Shown: positions 20,883-28,461 of the stretch, one piece after another | How the letters are laid out: every line of letters starts with the position of its first letter | Position numbering within the stretch: the first letter of the stretch is position 1 | Source: Nonomuraea longispora | GTDB lineage: Bacteria; Actinomycetota; Actinomycetes; Streptosporangiales; Streptosporangiaceae | Length of the DNA stretch: 64,000 bases | Assembly: GCF_004348345.1 (NCBI RefSeq) | Contig: NZ_SMJZ01000003.1 | Coordinates: 1-64,000 of the forward strand | Direction: 5' to 3' | Translations under genes and position numbers: made by a program | The notes under the pieces: generated by a model | What the model saw: the letters and a program-made list of their open reading frames with translations, nothing else | Databases searched by the model: none | What the model was told of the DNA's origin: nothing

Positions 20883-22199
20883 ATGAACCAGCACATTCTC
20901 ATCGTCGGCGGAGGATACGTCGGCCTCTACACAGCGCTCAGGCTGCAGCGCAAACTCCACCGTGAGCTGCGCAGCGGCGAGGTGCGCGTCACGATCATCG
21001 ATCCCCAGTCCTACATGACCTACCAGCCGTTCCTCCCCGAGGCGGCGGCCGGCAACCTCTCCCCCCGGCACATGGTCGCGCCGCTGCGGCGCGTGCTGCC
21101 GAAGGTGCACATCCTCAACGGCACGGTGACCAGGGTCGACCACGCCGAGCGCACCGTGACCTTCCAGCCCGCCGAGGGGGAGCCGCGGCAGGTGGCCTAC
21201 GACGTGATCGTCATGGCCGCCGGGTCGATCTCGCGTACGCTGCCCATCCCCGGGCTGACCGACATCGGCATCGGTTTCAAGACGGTGGGCGAGGCCATCG
21301 CCCTGCGCAACCGCGTGCTGCACCTGCTCGACGTGGCCGAGTCGGCCGACGACCCCGAGGTGCGGCGCAGGGCGCTCACGTTCGTCGTCGTCGGCGCCGG
21401 CTTCGCGGGCGTGGAGGTGCTCGCCGAGCTGGAGGACATGGCCAAGCACTCGACGCGCTACTACCGCAACATCGGGCCGTCCGACCTGCGCTGGGTGCTG
21501 GTCGAGGCCACCGGCAGGGTGCTGCCCGAGGTCGGTCCCGAGATGGGCAGGTGGACCCTGGAGCAGCTGCGCGAGCGCGGCATCGACGTCCGGCTGGAGA
21601 CCCGCCTGGAGTCGTGCGAGGGCGGCCACGTGGTGCTCTCCGACGGCTCGGAGTTCGACGCGGAGACCCTCGTGTGGACGGCGGGCGTCAAGCCCAGCAC
21701 GGTGGTCAACGACAGCGACCTGCCGCTCGACGAGCGTGGCCGGATCAAGGCCACGGCCGTGCTGACCGTGGCGGGCACGCAGGGCGCGTTCGCGGCCGGC
21801 GACGCGGCCGGGGTGCCCGACGTGACCGACCCCGGCCAATACTGCGCGCCCAACGCCCAGCACGCCGTGCGCCAGGCGAAGGTGCTGGCGGACAACGTCG
21901 TACGGCACCTTCGCGGGCAGGAACTAGTGCAATACCGCCACAAGTATGTCGGATCGGTTGCGGGGTTGGGTCTGCACCAAGGCGTCGCGAACGTCTATGG
22001 CGTCAAGCTTCGCGGATTCCCTGCATGGTTCATGCACCGCACTTACCATCTGTCGCGGGTGCCGACGCTGAACCGCAAGGTCCGGGTCGTCGTCGACTGG
22101 ACCCTGGCCCTGTTCTTCAAGCGGGAGACGATCTCGCTGGGTGAGATGGAGCACCCGCGGGACGGCTTCAGGGCCGCGGTGGCGACGACTCGCCGTTAG
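20883..22199 (+). CDS. ndh: Type II NADH dehydrogenase
   Basis: 438 residues. Two Rossmann dinucleotide motifs are intact: ILIVGGGYVGLYTA for FAD and FVVVGAGFAGVEVLAEL for NADH, plus GAFAAGDAAGVP. The C-terminal amphipathic region (GFPAWFMHRTYHLSRVPTLNRK) anchors NDH-2 enzymes to the membrane. It oxidises NADH and reduces menaquinone without proton pumping. ATG 20883 is preceded by AAGGGA with ten-base spacing; GTG 20874 is too close to that site. The promoter carries a perfect Rex box, so expression should follow the NADH/NAD+ ratio. Confidence 0.93.
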   Translation: MNQHILIVGGGYVGLYTALRLQRKLHRELRSGEVRVTIIDPQSYMTYQPFLPEAAAGNLSPRHMVAPLRRVLPKVHILNGTVTRVDHAERTVTFQPAEGEPRQVAYDVIVMAAGSISRTLPIPGLTDIGIGFKTVGEAIALRNRVLHLLDVAESADDPEVRRRALTFVVVGAGFAGVEVLAELEDMAKHSTRYYRNIGPSDLRWVLVEATGRVLPEVGPEMGRWTLEQLRERGIDVRLETRLESCEGGHVVLSDGSEFDAETLVWTAGVKPSTVVNDSDLPLDERGRIKATAVLTVAGTQGAFAAGDAAGVPDVTDPGQYCAPNAQHAVRQAKVLADNVVRHLRGQELVQYRHKYVGSVAGLGLHQGVANVYGVKLRGFPAWFMHRTYHLSRVPTLNRKVRVVVDWTLALFFKRETISLGEMEHPRDGFRAAVATTRR

Positions 22200-22213
22200 C
22201 CCGGGAACGGCAG

Positions 22214-22238
22214 CGCCCCGGTGAGTCTCGCCGGGGCG
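22214..22238 (+). terminator. Hairpin after ndh
   Basis: CGCCCCGG / CCGGGGCG, an 8-bp perfect stem with a nine-base loop, 14 bases after the ndh stop. No T-tract, so termination would be partial or Rho-assisted. Confidence 0.55.
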
Positions 22239-22280
22239 TGGGCGGCGCCCCTGGTCGCATGAGCGGAAGGGGAACCACGG

Positions 22281-22793
22281 GTGGGGCTCTCAGCGGTGAC
22301 CGTGCTCGGCGTGGACCGACCCGGCGTGATCGCCGCAGTCACCGGTTCGCTCGCCGACTGCGGGGCGAACATCCAGGACTCGACCATGACGCTGCTCGGC
22401 GGCCACGTGGCGATGATGTTGCTCGTGTCGGGCGAGGTGGACGCGGCCGAGCTCACCAAGCGCCTGTGCGCACCCGACCTCGTGGTGACGGCCTCGGCGA
22501 TCGAGGCGCGCCGCCACTTCTGCGACGACGGCGGCGGTCTCGGCTACGTGCTGACCGTCCACGGCCCCGACAGGCCCGGCATCATCTCCGCCATCAGCGC
22601 CGTGCTCGCGGCCGACGGTGGCAACATCACCGGCATGAGCACCAGGCTCACCGGCCGGCTGTACGTGTTGATCGCCGACGTCGAGCTGCCGAAGGAGGTG
22701 GACGTGGCGGCGCTCATGCGCAGGCTCGCCGCCGTCGGCGCCGGCCTGGACTCCGAGATCACCTTCCGCCCCGTCGAACCGGACCTGTTGTGA
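22281..22793 (+). CDS. Double ACT-domain protein (GcvR-like)
   Basis: 170 residues made of two ACT domains: VTVLGVDRPGVIAAVTGSLADCGANIQDSTM (1-35) and LTVHGPDRPGIISAISAVLAADGGNITGMST (about 89-119). Each has the DRPG ligand-binding turn. This architecture matches GcvR and related amino-acid-sensing regulators, which act by protein-protein contact rather than DNA binding. AAGGGGA precedes GTG 22281. Its stop overlaps the start of the deformylase-like gene (GTGTGA region), so the two are co-translated. The sensed amino acid cannot be inferred. Confidence 0.82.
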   Translation: MGLSAVTVLGVDRPGVIAAVTGSLADCGANIQDSTMTLLGGHVAMMLLVSGEVDAAELTKRLCAPDLVVTASAIEARRHFCDDGGGLGYVLTVHGPDRPGIISAISAVLAADGGNITGMSTRLTGRLYVLIADVELPKEVDVAALMRRLAAVGAGLDSEITFRPVEPDLL

Positions 22794-23317
22794 CCCGGCC
22801 GGCGGACGGAAGGCCCCGCGCGGTGATCGACGCCCCGCACCCGCTGCTGTCCACCTCCGCCGACCCGGTGGACCCGACCGCCCCCGATGTCGTGGCCGCC
22901 GCCGCCGATCTGCTCGCCACCCTGCGCCACGAGCCCTCCACGACCGGCCTGGCAGCCCCCCAGATCGGCCTGAGCTGGCGCCTGATCGCCTTTGACGCCG
23001 GGCGCCACCCCAGGAGCCGGTCGCGGACCGGAGAGCTCGTGGTGGCCAATCCACGGCTCGCGACGGCCGCCCGCTGGGACCACCTGCGCGAGGGGTGCGT
23101 GTCCGTCCCCGGGCTCACCGCCGACGTACGTCGTGCGACGCGCATCACCGTACATGGGCATTTGCCAGGCACGGGCGAGCCGGTCACCATCGAGGCGGAT
23201 GCCGTGGAAGCTCGTTGCATTCAGCACCAACTGGACCATCTGGACGGTCTACTCTTCTTGGACAGAGTGGTGGGAGCACTATCACTTCACCGCAGTCATC
23301 ACAGTTGTGACGGCTGA
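22790..23317 (+). CDS. Peptide deformylase-like protein with altered catalytic motif
   Basis: 175 residues. Deformylase motifs are present in order: GLAAPQIG (motif I), EGCVSVPG with the metal-ligand Cys (motif II) and QHQLDHLDG (motif III). In active enzymes motif III is HExxH; here the codon is CAA, giving Gln where the catalytic Glu normally lies. The three metal ligands remain, so the protein may bind metal yet be catalytically weak or changed. GTG 22790 overlaps the ACT-gene stop; the long in-frame extension upstream is a shadow of that gene. Followed 49 bases later by a tRNA gene. A second, normal deformylase is expected elsewhere in the genome. Confidence 0.75.
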   Translation: MTRPADGRPRAVIDAPHPLLSTSADPVDPTAPDVVAAAADLLATLRHEPSTTGLAAPQIGLSWRLIAFDAGRHPRSRSRTGELVVANPRLATAARWDHLREGCVSVPGLTADVRRATRITVHGHLPGTGEPVTIEADAVEARCIQHQLDHLDGLLFLDRVVGALSLHRSHHSCDG

Positions 23318-23366
23318 TGCGAAGTTGTGCTCCTCGGAAGCATGGTCCGTTTCGTATGATTGCGGC

Positions 23367-23439
23367 GCCCCCGTAGCCCAATGGCAGAGGCAAACCCCTT
23401 AAAAGGGTTGACGTGCGGGTTCGAATCCCGCCGGGGGCA
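23367..23439 (+). tRNA. Class I tRNA with anticodon UAA (unusual; Leu codon UUA)
   Basis: 73 nt folding as a canonical cloverleaf: acceptor stem GCCCCCG/CGGGGGC, D-arm with GG in the loop, anticodon stem AACCC/GGGTT with loop CTTAAAA (anticodon TAA at 23400-23402), a five-base variable loop GACGT, T-arm GCGGG/CCCGC with TTCGAAT, discriminator A. CCA is not encoded. The anticodon decodes UUA, but bacterial tRNA-Leu normally has a long class II variable arm, which is absent here. TATGAT (23355-23360) seven bases upstream is a good -10 box. Identity and charging are therefore uncertain. Confidence 0.85.
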
Positions 23440-23992
23440 CCTGCCATCTTCGCCGCCTTTAGGGCTCTGACCTGGAGGTTCGCCGCGATCACGGGACGGA
23501 CCTCTTCTGTCGTTTCCCCCTCGATATCGATTTGTTACGGAGTTGTCGCGTCCCCGGCGCTTCGTCGCTGGTGGAGGCCTCGTCCGGAGGCCGCGGATCT
23601 CGTTCGCGCACCGGTACGGCCGATTGCTCTCCATGGGAATCTTCTTGAGAGCGCGGTCATATTGACAAACCGTCCGGCTTCTGCTTTCTGTGCTCGCCGG
23701 AGTTTCTTAGTGTGAATGGTTGACTACGGAATACAACCGGTCGGCCCTTTTCTCTAGGAAAAGGCACCGCACGCCATCATCACGCACCGGAAGGGCTCCG
23801 TCACGGACCCCGCGCACGGGCTCCGGGCGACCGGGCCCGGATGACCTTGCGAGGTCGTCGCTGACCTTGGGAACTCGAAGCCGGACACGTTCGTTGTCAA
23901 CGCTGCCGAAGTCCCGAACCAACATCGATCTGACGCGTCAGTTGACCAAGGTGCCGCCAGGCCCCGTAGGCTCGGCGTCACAGGAGGCAGCG
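23440..23992. other. Intergenic region without a supported gene
   Basis: 553 bp between the tRNA and the YccA-like gene. Open frames cross it on both strands, but none has a recognisable family, a ribosome binding site or natural composition. TTGACA at 23663-23668 lacks a convincing -10. A perfect palindrome CTGACGCGTCAG (23930-23941) is followed directly by TTGACC and, 19 bases on, TAGGCT, which may be the promoter and operator of the YccA-like gene. An unrecognised small RNA is possible. Confidence 0.5.
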
Positions 23993-24784
23993 ATGGAGAG
24001 CAAGAACCCCGTATTCAGCAGGTCGCGGCAGCAGGCCGCGGGCTGGGGCGGGCCCACCCCGTCCCCCGACCAGTTGCAGAACATGTACGACGCGCCGTCG
24101 TACGCACCGCCGGCCAGGCCCGCTCACCGGACCATGACCCTCGATGACGTCGTGGTGCGCGGGTTCCTCACGCTCGGGGTGCTCGTCCTGGCCGCCGCCG
24201 CGGCCTGGGTCCTCAACGTGCCGCCCATGGTCGCCATCGGCGCGGCCATCATCGCACTGATCATCGGTCTGATCGCGTCGTTCACGATGAGCACCAACCC
24301 GGCGCTCATCCTGGGCTACGCGGTGTTCGAGGGCATCTTCCTCGGCAAGATCAGCGCCGTGTTCGAGGGCGCCATCAGCGGCATCGTGCTCCAAGCGGTG
24401 CTGGGCACGGCATTCGCGTTCGGCGCGGTGCTGACCGTCTACTCGTTGCGCATCATCCGCGTCACGCCCAAGCTGGTGAAGTTCGGCATCGCCGCCGCCA
24501 TCGCGGCCATCGGCCTGCTGCTCGTCAACCTGGTCGTCGGCCTGTTCAACGACGGCGGGCTCGGCCTGCGCACCGACAGCCCGATCGGCTGGGCCTTCAG
24601 CATCGTCATGATCCTGATCGGCTGCTTCTTCCTGCTCCTCGACTTCGACGCGATCGAGCAGGGCGTCAAGCAGGGCGCCCCGGAGAAGTTCGCCTGGCAG
24701 TGCGTGTTCGGGCTGACGCTCAGCCTCGTGTGGATCTACCTCGAGGTGCTGCGCTTCGTCAGCTACTTCAGCAGTAGCGACTGA
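23993..24784 (+). CDS. Bax inhibitor-1/YccA family membrane protein
   Basis: 263 residues. A 45-residue cytoplasmic N-terminus rich in Pro and Gln is followed by seven hydrophobic helices, ending with LLLDFDAIEQGVKQGAPEKFAWQC and a last helix; the acidic residues in this end segment correspond to the pH/Ca2+-sensing site of BI-1 homologues. Likely a cation-leak or stress protein of the inner membrane. ATG 23993 is preceded by AGGAGG, and the in-frame extension upstream is rejected. A terminator follows at 24806. Confidence 0.82.
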   Translation: MESKNPVFSRSRQQAAGWGGPTPSPDQLQNMYDAPSYAPPARPAHRTMTLDDVVVRGFLTLGVLVLAAAAAWVLNVPPMVAIGAAIIALIIGLIASFTMSTNPALILGYAVFEGIFLGKISAVFEGAISGIVLQAVLGTAFAFGAVLTVYSLRIIRVTPKLVKFGIAAAIAAIGLLLVNLVVGLFNDGGLGLRTDSPIGWAFSIVMILIGCFFLLLDFDAIEQGVKQGAPEKFAWQCVFGLTLSLVWIYLEVLRFVSYFSSSD

Positions 24785-24805
24785 TCGTTCACCCCGCGTC
24801 ATCCG

Positions 24806-24834
24806 GAGGGCTCCGCCAGTCAGGCGGGGCCCTC
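24806..24834 (+). terminator. Intrinsic terminator after the YccA-like gene
   Basis: GAGGGCTCCGCC / GGCGGGGCCCTC, a 12-bp stem with one wobble position and loop AGTCA, followed by TCTGTGTG. It lies 22 bases after the stop codon. Confidence 0.8.
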
Positions 24835-24950
24835 TCTGTGTGCGACCGAAAATCTACCCGCCGTCACAAAATGATGCCTGACTCAGGGCTTGCCATTCGC
24901 ACGCTGGTGTTGCAGTGTCAACGAAAGGACCCTTATCCGCGGAGGTGCCC

Positions 24951-25184
24951 ATGTCCTTGAACCACTCACCGGAGACGCAGACGAAGCTCATCGCAAGGGT
25001 CCCGGCCATAACGGGACGCGAACTCCCAGAGTGGTTCCAAGCCATCGACAACGGCCCGAGCTTCCTCAGATGCGCCGAGCGGGCCAATTGGCTCGCCGAC
25101 GAGCACGGGCTCACCCACGGCTACGCCGCCGCGATCGTTCACGAGCACGAGCGGCACCGCCGTAACCGCATGGGCTTTGTCTAA
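24951..25184 (+). CDS. DUF4287-domain small protein
   Basis: 77 residues. The sequence ITGRELPEWFQAIDNG ... WLADEHGLTHGYAAAIVHEHERHRR matches the DUF4287 pattern, a short helical domain also found fused to DUF5655 proteins. Function unknown. ATG 24951 has GGAGGT four bases upstream; an in-frame GTG at 24915 lacks such a site. It stands alone between two hairpins (24806-24834 and 25198-25224), so it is probably monocistronic. Confidence 0.75.
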   Translation: MSLNHSPETQTKLIARVPAITGRELPEWFQAIDNGPSFLRCAERANWLADEHGLTHGYAAAIVHEHERHRRNRMGFV

Positions 25185-25197
25185 GCCCTACCATCCT

Positions 25198-25224
25198 CGC
25201 GCCCGTGTGCCGCACACGGGCGCG
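25198..25224. terminator. Perfect hairpin between DUF4287 and PPOX genes
   Basis: CGCGCCCGTGTG / CACACGGGCGCG, a perfect 12-bp stem with a three-base loop, 13 bases after the DUF4287 stop. There is no T-tract and the next start codon lies 13 bases further, so it may serve both as a terminator and as part of the next promoter region. Confidence 0.6.
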
Positions 25225-25237
25225 ACATCATGAGGGG

Positions 25238-25645
25238 ATGGACGTCGACAAGGCACTCGCCTTCCTCCGCACCCACCATCACGCCATCCTCCTCACCAGG
25301 CACCCCGACGGGCGACCGCAGATGTCGCCGGTCGTCGCCGGCGTCCAGGACGCCAACATCGTCATCAGCACCAGGGAGACGGCGGTCAAGACGCGCAACG
25401 CCCGCCGCGATCCCGCCGTCTCCCTGTGCGCCTTCACCGACCGCTTCTACGGTGACTGGATCCAGGTGGACGGCACGGCCGAGATCATCTCGCTGCCCGA
25501 GGCCATGGACCATCTGGTCGCCTACTACCGCGACATCTCGGGCGAGCACCCTGACTGGGACGACTACCGCGCCGCCATGACGCGTGAGCGCCGCGTCGTC
25601 CTGCGCATCACCCCGACCCGCGCCGGCCCCGACCGCCACGGCTAG
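25238..25645 (+). CDS. PPOX-class (F420/FMN-dependent) oxidoreductase
   Basis: 135 residues of the split beta-barrel fold. HHHAILLTRHPDGRPQMSPVVAGV, VISTRETAVKTRNARRDPAVSLC and the C-terminal RERRVVLRITPTRAG are characteristic of small actinobacterial PPOX proteins, many of which use F420. A basic pocket (RETAVKTRN) fits cofactor phosphate. ATG 25238 immediately follows GAGGGG, too close for a Shine-Dalgarno site, so a leaderless or very short leader is likely. Substrate unknown. Confidence 0.75.
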   Translation: MDVDKALAFLRTHHHAILLTRHPDGRPQMSPVVAGVQDANIVISTRETAVKTRNARRDPAVSLCAFTDRFYGDWIQVDGTAEIISLPEAMDHLVAYYRDISGEHPDWDDYRAAMTRERRVVLRITPTRAGPDRHG

Positions 25646-25683
25646 TCCGCGGGCCGGCGGTTCACCACGGCGACCGGGCGACG

Positions 25684-25708
25684 GGGGGCTCGCGCCACGC
25701 GGGCCCCC
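25684..25708. terminator. Bidirectional terminator between convergent genes
   Basis: GGGGGCTCGCG / CGCGGGCCCCC around the loop CCA, an 11-bp stem with one G-U pair, followed by TT. It lies between the convergent PPOX and thiolase genes. Confidence 0.65.
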
Positions 25709-25769
25709 TTCATCCGGTCAGCGGTCGTTCCCTTGGAGGGGGCCGGCCACGCGCGGCGATCGGACGAGA

Positions 25770-26987
25770 TCAGGACAGGCGCTCCAGCACCATCGCCATG
25801 CCCTGCCCGCCGCCCACGCACATGGTCTCGAGACCGATGCTCTTGTCGTGGTGCTGGAGGCTGTTGACCAGCGTGGACGTGATCCGGGCGCCCGTCATCC
25901 CGAACGGATGCCCGACGGCGATCGCCCCGCCGTTGACGTTGAGCCGGTCGAGGTCGATCCCGAGGTCGCGGTACGACGGGATCACCTGGGCGGCGAACGC
26001 CTCGTTGATCTCCACCAGATCGATGTCATCGATCGCCATCCCGGCCCTGGTCAGCGCCTGCTTCGAGGCCTCCACCGGCCCGAGCCCCATGATCTCCGGC
26101 GACAGCCCGGTGACCCCTGTGGACACGATCCTGGCCAGCGGCGTGATGCCGAGCTCCGCCGCCTTGACGTCGCTCATCACGACGACCGCGGCGGCCCCGT
26201 CGTTCAGCGGGCAGCAGTTGCCCGCCGTGACGGTGCCGTCGGGGCGGAACACCGGCGCCAGGGTCGAGACCTTCTCGTAGGTGGTGCCGGCGCGCGGGCC
26301 GTCGTCCTTGCTCACCACAGTGCCGTCCGGCAGGGTCACGGGCGTGATGTCCTTCTGCCAGAACCCGTCGGCCAGCGCCTTCTCCGCGAGGTTCTGGGAG
26401 CGTACGCCGAACTCGTCCTGCTCCTGGCGAGTGACGCCCTTGAGCTGGGCGAGGTTCTCGGCCGTCTGCCCCATCGCGATGTAGATGTCGGGCACGTCGC
26501 CGTCCTCGCGCGGGTCGTGCCACTGGCGTCCGCCCTCGGTGAACGCCTGCGTGCGGGCCAGGGCGTCGGCGAAGACCGGATTCTGGGTGTCGGGCAGCGA
26601 GTCGGAGTTGCCCTTGGTGAAGCGCGAGACGGTCTCCACGCCGGCGGAGACGAACACGTCGCCCTCGCCCGCCTTGATCGCGTGAAAGGCCATCCTGGTG
26701 GTCTGCAGGGAAGAGGAGCAGTAGCGCGTCACGGTGGTGCCGGGCACGTCGTCGAGCCCGAGCAGCACCGCCACCACGCGGGCCATGTTGAAGCCCTGCT
26801 CGCCGCCGGGCAGGCCGCACCCGAGCATGATGTCGTCGATGGACGCGGGATCGAGCTGGGGCACCTTGGCCAGCGCCGCCTGGATCATCTGCACGGTCAG
26901 GTCGTCGGGCCGGATCTCCTTGAGCGACCCCTTGAAGGCTCGTCCGATGGGTGAACGCGCGGTTGCGACGATGACTGCCTCGGGCAT
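25770..26987 (-). CDS. Acetyl-CoA C-acyltransferase (thiolase)
   Basis: 405 residues, full-length thiolase. The acylated cysteine lies in TRYCSSSLQTTRMA, the active-site His in NVNGGAIAVGHPFGMTGAR and the second Cys in MCVGGGQGM. It cleaves or forms beta-ketoacyl-CoA. ATG 26987 is preceded by AAGGAGG; the 23-residue upstream extension runs into the promoter. Position next to an SGNH hydrolase and cbs parallels the mycobacterial fadA3 locus. Upstream is a 23-bp palindromic operator. Confidence 0.92.
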   Translation of the reverse strand: MPEAVIVATARSPIGRAFKGSLKEIRPDDLTVQMIQAALAKVPQLDPASIDDIMLGCGLPGGEQGFNMARVVAVLLGLDDVPGTTVTRYCSSSLQTTRMAFHAIKAGEGDVFVSAGVETVSRFTKGNSDSLPDTQNPVFADALARTQAFTEGGRQWHDPREDGDVPDIYIAMGQTAENLAQLKGVTRQEQDEFGVRSQNLAEKALADGFWQKDITPVTLPDGTVVSKDDGPRAGTTYEKVSTLAPVFRPDGTVTAGNCCPLNDGAAAVVVMSDVKAAELGITPLARIVSTGVTGLSPEIMGLGPVEASKQALTRAGMAIDDIDLVEINEAFAAQVIPSYRDLGIDLDRLNVNGGAIAVGHPFGMTGARITSTLVNSLQHHDKSIGLETMCVGGGQGMAMVLERLS

Positions 26988-27012
26988 GGCCCCTCCTTTG
27001 TCGGCGCTAATA

Positions 27013-27035
27013 GTAGAACTATATTCCAGTTCTAC
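27013..27035. promoter_or_regulatory. Palindromic operator upstream of thiolase gene
   Basis: GTAGAACT - N7 - AGTTCTAC, perfect 8-bp arms, 26-48 bases upstream of the thiolase start. Such a site over the promoter suggests a TetR-type repressor of fatty-acid degradation, but the regulator is not in this window. Confidence 0.6.
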
Positions 27036-27057
27036 GCGCAAGCCCCGACCGGCCACG

Positions 27058-28407
27058 CTATCCGTACATTCCCGGCGCCGTGGCGGTGTGGTCGTTCACG
27101 GCGTGGATCGCCCCCTTCTCGTCACGCCACAACCGCCAGCCGTCCTGGCTGCCGGTGAACCAGGCCGGCGGCGCGGAAGCGGGCGAGACGCGCTTGCCGG
27201 TGCCGAGGTCGTATTCGCAGACCGCGGCCGTCGAGTAGAAGCCCGGCGCCTGCCCGCGCAGCGTCAGCGGCTTGGGGTCGGTGACGCAGAACGACCACCC
27301 ACGCTGCTCCTCCACGGGCACCTGCTTGCCGGTGACGAGGTCGAAGGCCGAACCCTTGGCGTTGTGCTGGAGGAAGCCCAGTTTGTCCATCCGGTCGGGG
27401 AAGGCCAGCCACCAGCCGGAGCCGGGCACGTCGGAGGCCGTGACCTGGCCGACCACCCGCCCGGTCTCCGAGTCGAGCCGGGCGAAGCCGCCGTAGGCGC
27501 CCTGCCGGTCGACCGGGCGGACGACCGGCGCGTAGCCGGGGTTGCCGCTGGGATAGACGCGTACGACCGAGGGCCGCATCCAGTTGATCGTCCCGTCGGC
27601 GATCTCGAGGGAGAACAGCCCGAACGTCGAGATCTTCTTGGTCCGCGGGTTGGTGTAGGGGGCGACGTAGCCGACGAGTTTGCCGCCCGTCGAGCCGAAC
27701 GCCCACCCGCCCGACATGTCGATGCCGGGGCCGAGCGCCTGCTCGATCGGCTGCTGCCACTGGAGCTTGCCGGTCTTCAGCTCGTACGACTCGATCATGG
27801 GGTTGGCGGAGAGCCGCAGCAGCAGGACCCGCCGCGCGTCGGACCACTCCACCTCGGCGATGCCGGGCAGCTTCCACAGTTGTTTGCCCGTGGCCGGGTC
27901 GAGCACCACCATGCGGGCCTTGGCCAGGGCGGTGTGCTCGGACAGGCAGACGTAGGGGCCGCAGCGTTGCGGCCCGAACGTCGAGTGCACCGGCCTGGTC
28001 CACTTGCGCACCCCGGAGTAGGCGTCGCGGGCGACGAGGGTGGCGTTCCAGGCGCCCTTCTTGGCGGGGTCGAGCGCGACGACCACGCTCTGGCCCTCGG
28101 AGGTCTCCACGGCCGCGGGGGTGGAGACGCCCATGCCGGGCAGCCGGCCGGCCATCGTGGCCGGGTAGGCCCACAGGCGCTTGCCGTCGCGCAGGCCGAT
28201 GGCGACGGTCTCGAGTGTGCCGCCGGGCTTCAGGGACGTGGTGGCGACCACCCCGCCGGCCACCGCCATCCGGCTGACGGCGTTGACGTCGGCGTTGTGC
28301 CAGGTCGGGAAGCTCGTCGTGGCCGCGTCGCTGCCGGAGCAGGCGGTCGCGGCGAGGATTCCCGCGAGGGCGATAGACGATTTCCACAGGGGCCGGAGCA
28401 CAGGCAA
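27058..28407 (-). CDS. PQQ-like beta-propeller lipoprotein
   Basis: 449 residues. A lipoprotein signal (LAGILAATAC) anchors it outside the membrane. The body contains repeated blades with the PQQ_2 pattern, for example GLRDGKRLWAYPA, DAYSGVRKWTRPV, DPATGKQLWKLPG, ELKTGKLQWQQP and EIADGTINWMRP, giving about seven blades. No catalytic site is visible; such propellers often act as scaffolds or binding proteins. The start could be TTG 28407 (GGAG four bases upstream) or GTG 28401 (ten bases). It lies in the thiolase to SGNH segment, both on the same strand. Confidence 0.7.
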   Translation of the reverse strand: MPVLRPLWKSSIALAGILAATACSGSDAATTSFPTWHNADVNAVSRMAVAGGVVATTSLKPGGTLETVAIGLRDGKRLWAYPATMAGRLPGMGVSTPAAVETSEGQSVVVALDPAKKGAWNATLVARDAYSGVRKWTRPVHSTFGPQRCGPYVCLSEHTALAKARMVVLDPATGKQLWKLPGIAEVEWSDARRVLLLRLSANPMIESYELKTGKLQWQQPIEQALGPGIDMSGGWAFGSTGGKLVGYVAPYTNPRTKKISTFGLFSLEIADGTINWMRPSVVRVYPSGNPGYAPVVRPVDRQGAYGGFARLDSETGRVVGQVTASDVPGSGWWLAFPDRMDKLGFLQHNAKGSAFDLVTGKQVPVEEQRGWSFCVTDPKPLTLRGQAPGFYSTAAVCEYDLGTGKRVSPASAPPAWFTGSQDGWRLWRDEKGAIHAVNDHTATAPGMYG

Positions 28408-28461
28408 TTCACTCCAAAGAGGGACGAGGAGTGACGGCTCGGGCTCGGAGGGTGACCGCGG

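Noticed and set aside
22238-22789. Long N-terminal extension of the deformylase-like protein
   Set aside because: It is the frame-shifted shadow of the ACT-domain gene. GTG 22790 gives the normal deformylase length.
23367-23439. Ordinary tRNA-Leu(UAA) of the bldA type
   Set aside because: The variable region is only five bases; a bldA-type tRNA needs a long variable arm. Kept as an anomalous class I tRNA.
23720-23992. N-terminal extension of the YccA-like protein by 91 residues
   Set aside because: The extension is arginine/serine-rich and unnatural, and a good AGGAGG site precedes ATG 23993.
27013-27035. KstR cholesterol-regulon site
   Set aside because: KstR half-sites AAC/GTT are two bases apart; here the arms are separated by 7-9 bases.
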